Source: Polyangia bacterium (lineage in GTDB: Bacteria; Myxococcota_A; Polyangia; Nannocystales; Nannocystaceae). Taken from it: DNA of 64,000 nucleotides. Below the pieces are notes generated by a model that made no database searches, was not told the DNA's origin, and saw nothing but the letters and a program-made list of their open reading frames with translations. Location: contig JAUHWG010000025.1 of the NCBI GenBank assembly GCA_030424595.1, forward strand, positions 106,108-170,107, read 5' to 3'. Both the position numbers and the translations under genes were made by a program. This document shows positions 62,874 through 64,000 of this stretch, one piece after another (positions within the stretch are counted from its first letter, which is position 1; each line of letters opens with the position of its first letter).

Positions 62874-62985
62874 CGATCGCTGGGGGGGGCGTCGGGGCGA
62901 CCTGAAGCTGCATCGCTCGGCGGCTCGGAGCGCTCGCGATGATGGCGGGACGGGCTCGTGGTCCGCTCGGAGGGGGAGCAGATCG

Positions 62986-63549
62986 TCACCGACTCGCCTC
63001 GGGCCGGAGATACGACGGCTCGGAGGCGATCTCCGCCCGGGGCTCGAGCGCGCGGAGCTTGACCGGGCCTATCCCGCGGACGCGGCGTAGCTCCTGCGTG
63101 TCGGTGAAGGGCCGCGCCTCGACGATCCGTCCTGCGAGGACCGGACCGATGCCCGGGAGCGACGCTAGCTCGTCCGCCGAGGCCAGGTTGATGTTCACCG
63201 GCAGGGCGAGGGCCGCGAGGTCGTCGGGGTGCATCCGCGACCAATGCGGCCCGCCGGGGCTCGACGCTGGGACGCTGCACAACCCGGCGGTGTCGAGCGC
63301 ATCGCCGCTGCGGAGCTGAAGTGCGGGGTCGATGCCGGCGCCGGGACAGAGCTCGACGACGAGCTTGGGCGCACTCTCCCCGCAGCTCAGGACGCCGTCT
63401 ATCTCGACAGCGTAGTCACAGGGCACCCCGAGGTGCAGGAGCGGGCTCGGAGCCCACAGCGGGCCCAGGAGGGCGGCGAGGGTCGCGGCGAGGAGCCCGG
63501 CGGAGAGCGCAGCACGGATCGGGCCTCGCCAACCGGGTGATGCAGACAT
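62986..63549 (-). CDS. ComEA-like helix-hairpin-helix protein
   Basis: The protein is about 187 residues with an N-terminal membrane helix (AALSAGLLAATLAALLGPLW), a Cys-containing spacer, and two helix-hairpin-helix motifs at the end: VNINLASADELASLPGIGPV and FTDTQELRRVRGIGPVKLRA. This is the ComEA C-terminal domain, which binds DNA during uptake or repair. No com gene is adjacent. The start may be ATG 63549 or GTG 63585. Confidence 0.85.
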   Translation of the reverse strand: MSASPGWRGPIRAALSAGLLAATLAALLGPLWAPSPLLHLGVPCDYAVEIDGVLSCGESAPKLVVELCPGAGIDPALQLRSGDALDTAGLCSVPASSPGGPHWSRMHPDDLAALALPVNINLASADELASLPGIGPVLAGRIVEARPFTDTQELRRVRGIGPVKLRALEPRAEIASEPSYLRPEASR

Positions 63550-63856
63550 GGGGCCGAGATCGGCGAGCCCGGACGACTGTTGCACCGTCGACCTCGTCGA
63601 AGGCCCAAAGCCGGTGCGGAGCCTGTGGAGGCGGCTGTTGCCGCGATCCGGGTCGTCGACCGCCTTGGACTCCGGACCGTCTGGACCGTCTGGACCGTCT
63701 GGACCATCTGGACCGTCTGGACCGTCTGGACCGTCTGGACCATCCGGACCGTCTGGACCGTCCGGACCGTCTGGACCGTCCGGACCGACAGGGGGCTCCG
63801 GACCATCCGGAGTATCGCTCCGGACATCGCTCCGCTGCCTGCGCGGAGCGACATGA
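63548..63856 (+). CDS. Possible collagen-like (Gly-Pro-Ser)n protein
   Basis: The 102-residue frame has about 13 Gly-Pro-Ser triplets between residues 43 and 84. The 9-bp unit GGA-CCG-TCT varies only as CCG/CCA and TCT/TCC, so every change is synonymous in this frame, as expected for a selected (GPS)n protein. One antisense frame, (Asp-Gly-Pro)n, would be synonymous as well, so strand is not settled. The frame begins at the same bases as the divergent ComEA-like gene and has no visible ribosome site, which lowers confidence. Confidence 0.35.
   Translation: MGPRSASPDDCCTVDLVEGPKPVRSLWRRLLPRSGSSTALDSGPSGPSGPSGPSGPSGPSGPSGPSGPSGPSGPSGPSGPTGGSGPSGVSLRTSLRCLRGAT
63672..63790. repeat. 9-bp tandem (GGACCGTCT)n
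   Basis: About 13 units of GGACCGTCT with wobble-type variants (CCA, TCC). It is the coding repeat of the possible collagen-like ORF. Confidence 0.9.
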
Positions 63857-63865
63857 CGCGCCAGC

Positions 63866-64000
63866 TCAGCCCTCTGGCGTCACCGGAGGCTGCGCTCCAG
63901 CCCCGGTCTTGGGCTGAGTGCCGGCGGCGCCTCCGGTCTTGGGCTGAGTGCCGGCGGCGCCTCCGGTCTTGGGCTGAGTGCCGGCGGCGCCTCCGGTCTT
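63866..64000 (-). CDS. C-terminal repeat tail of an unidentified protein (cut by the window end)
   Basis: On the minus strand the frame is open from the right edge to a TGA at 63866-63868 and encodes three copies of KTGGAAGTQP followed by KTGAGAQPPVTPEG. The 30-bp unit is exactly 10 codons. The protein start and its main domain lie outside the window, so no function can be given. Confidence 0.6.
   Translation of the reverse strand, partial: KTGGAAGTQPKTGGAAGTQPKTGGAAGTQPKTGAGAQPPVTPEG
63902..64000. repeat. 30-bp tandem repeat running off the right edge
   Basis: GGGCTGAGTGCCGGCGGCGC followed by CTCCGGTCTT, three full identical copies to the end of the window. Identity between copies shows recent expansion. 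Confidence 0.95.

Noticed and set aside
63672..64000. CRISPR array
   Set aside because: The units are 9 and 30 bp in direct contact, with no spacers and no cas genes.

Overview
The window is chromosomal DNA from a high-GC bacterium, most likely a myxobacterium of the Nannocystis/Plesiocystis/Enhygromyxa kind. This is inferred from about 70% GC, many lipoproteins with low-complexity Gly/Asp/Ser/Thr linkers, a Ser/Thr kinase with a PEGA domain, a DUF1552-DUF1592 pair, PAS-rich histidine kinases and TPR envelope proteins. Genes are dense, mostly in short operons with ATGA or GTGA overlaps. No transposase, integrase, CRISPR array or rRNA was seen.

Layout. 1-8.3 kb: tryptophan operon trpE(partial)-G-D-C-F-B-A, interrupted between trpC and trpF by a low-GC, antisense two-gene cassette: an SMC/ABC-type ATPase and a small protein with PD-(D/E)XK-like residues. 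The trpG-trpD junction is triplicated and yields two 29-30 codon micro-ORFs coupled by ATGA overlaps. 8.3-10.6 kb: a secreted lipoprotein and rlmJ. 10.75-13.75 kb: a RiPP-like operon with a single-chain fusion of a DUF692 multinuclear iron oxidase and its DUF2063 partner, a YHS-domain lipoprotein, and a small Cys-rich precursor-like lipoprotein. This bufferin/methanobactin-type locus is the strongest candidate for a new biosynthetic arrangement. 14.0-18.7 kb: Ser/Thr kinase, TPR membrane protein and orphan substrate-binding lipoprotein. 18.9-22.4 kb: DUF1552/DUF1592 secreted pair. 22.8-26.1 kb: PAS histidine kinase and an HTH-REC-REC regulator. 26.3-31.3 kb: NUDIX hydrolase, unknown lipoproteins (one paralogous pair) and a DUF4863 protein. 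31.5-31.7 kb: tRNA-Glu and tRNA-Lys with promoter and terminator.

31.8-36.7 kb: two paralogous polytopic membrane proteins around a UbiA prenyltransferase. 36.9-38.6 kb: a secreted protein with four twin-CX3C modules, and a Rieske protein. 38.9-44.8 kb: Lon protease and two envelope proteins. 45.1-49.7 kb: thioredoxin and the heme genes hemX-like, hemA and hemC. 49.9-53.2 kb: a beta-propeller/amidohydrolase lipoprotein. 53.4-60.0 kb: FIST sensor protein plus histidine kinase, and aspS-lnt. 60.2-62.8 kb: metallophosphoesterase, BFD ferredoxin and lysC. 63.0-64.0 kb: a helix-hairpin-helix protein, a possible collagen-like ORF and the repeat tail of an unidentified gene.

A theme across the window is tandem duplication that starts at stop codons (trpG, the lipoprotein ending at 30569, the Rieske gene, hemC, the amidohydrolase, the BFD gene, lysC). 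In the BFD array every 12-bp unit carries an in-frame TGA, ten in a row. Protein functions come from recognised motifs read by eye; no database search was possible.
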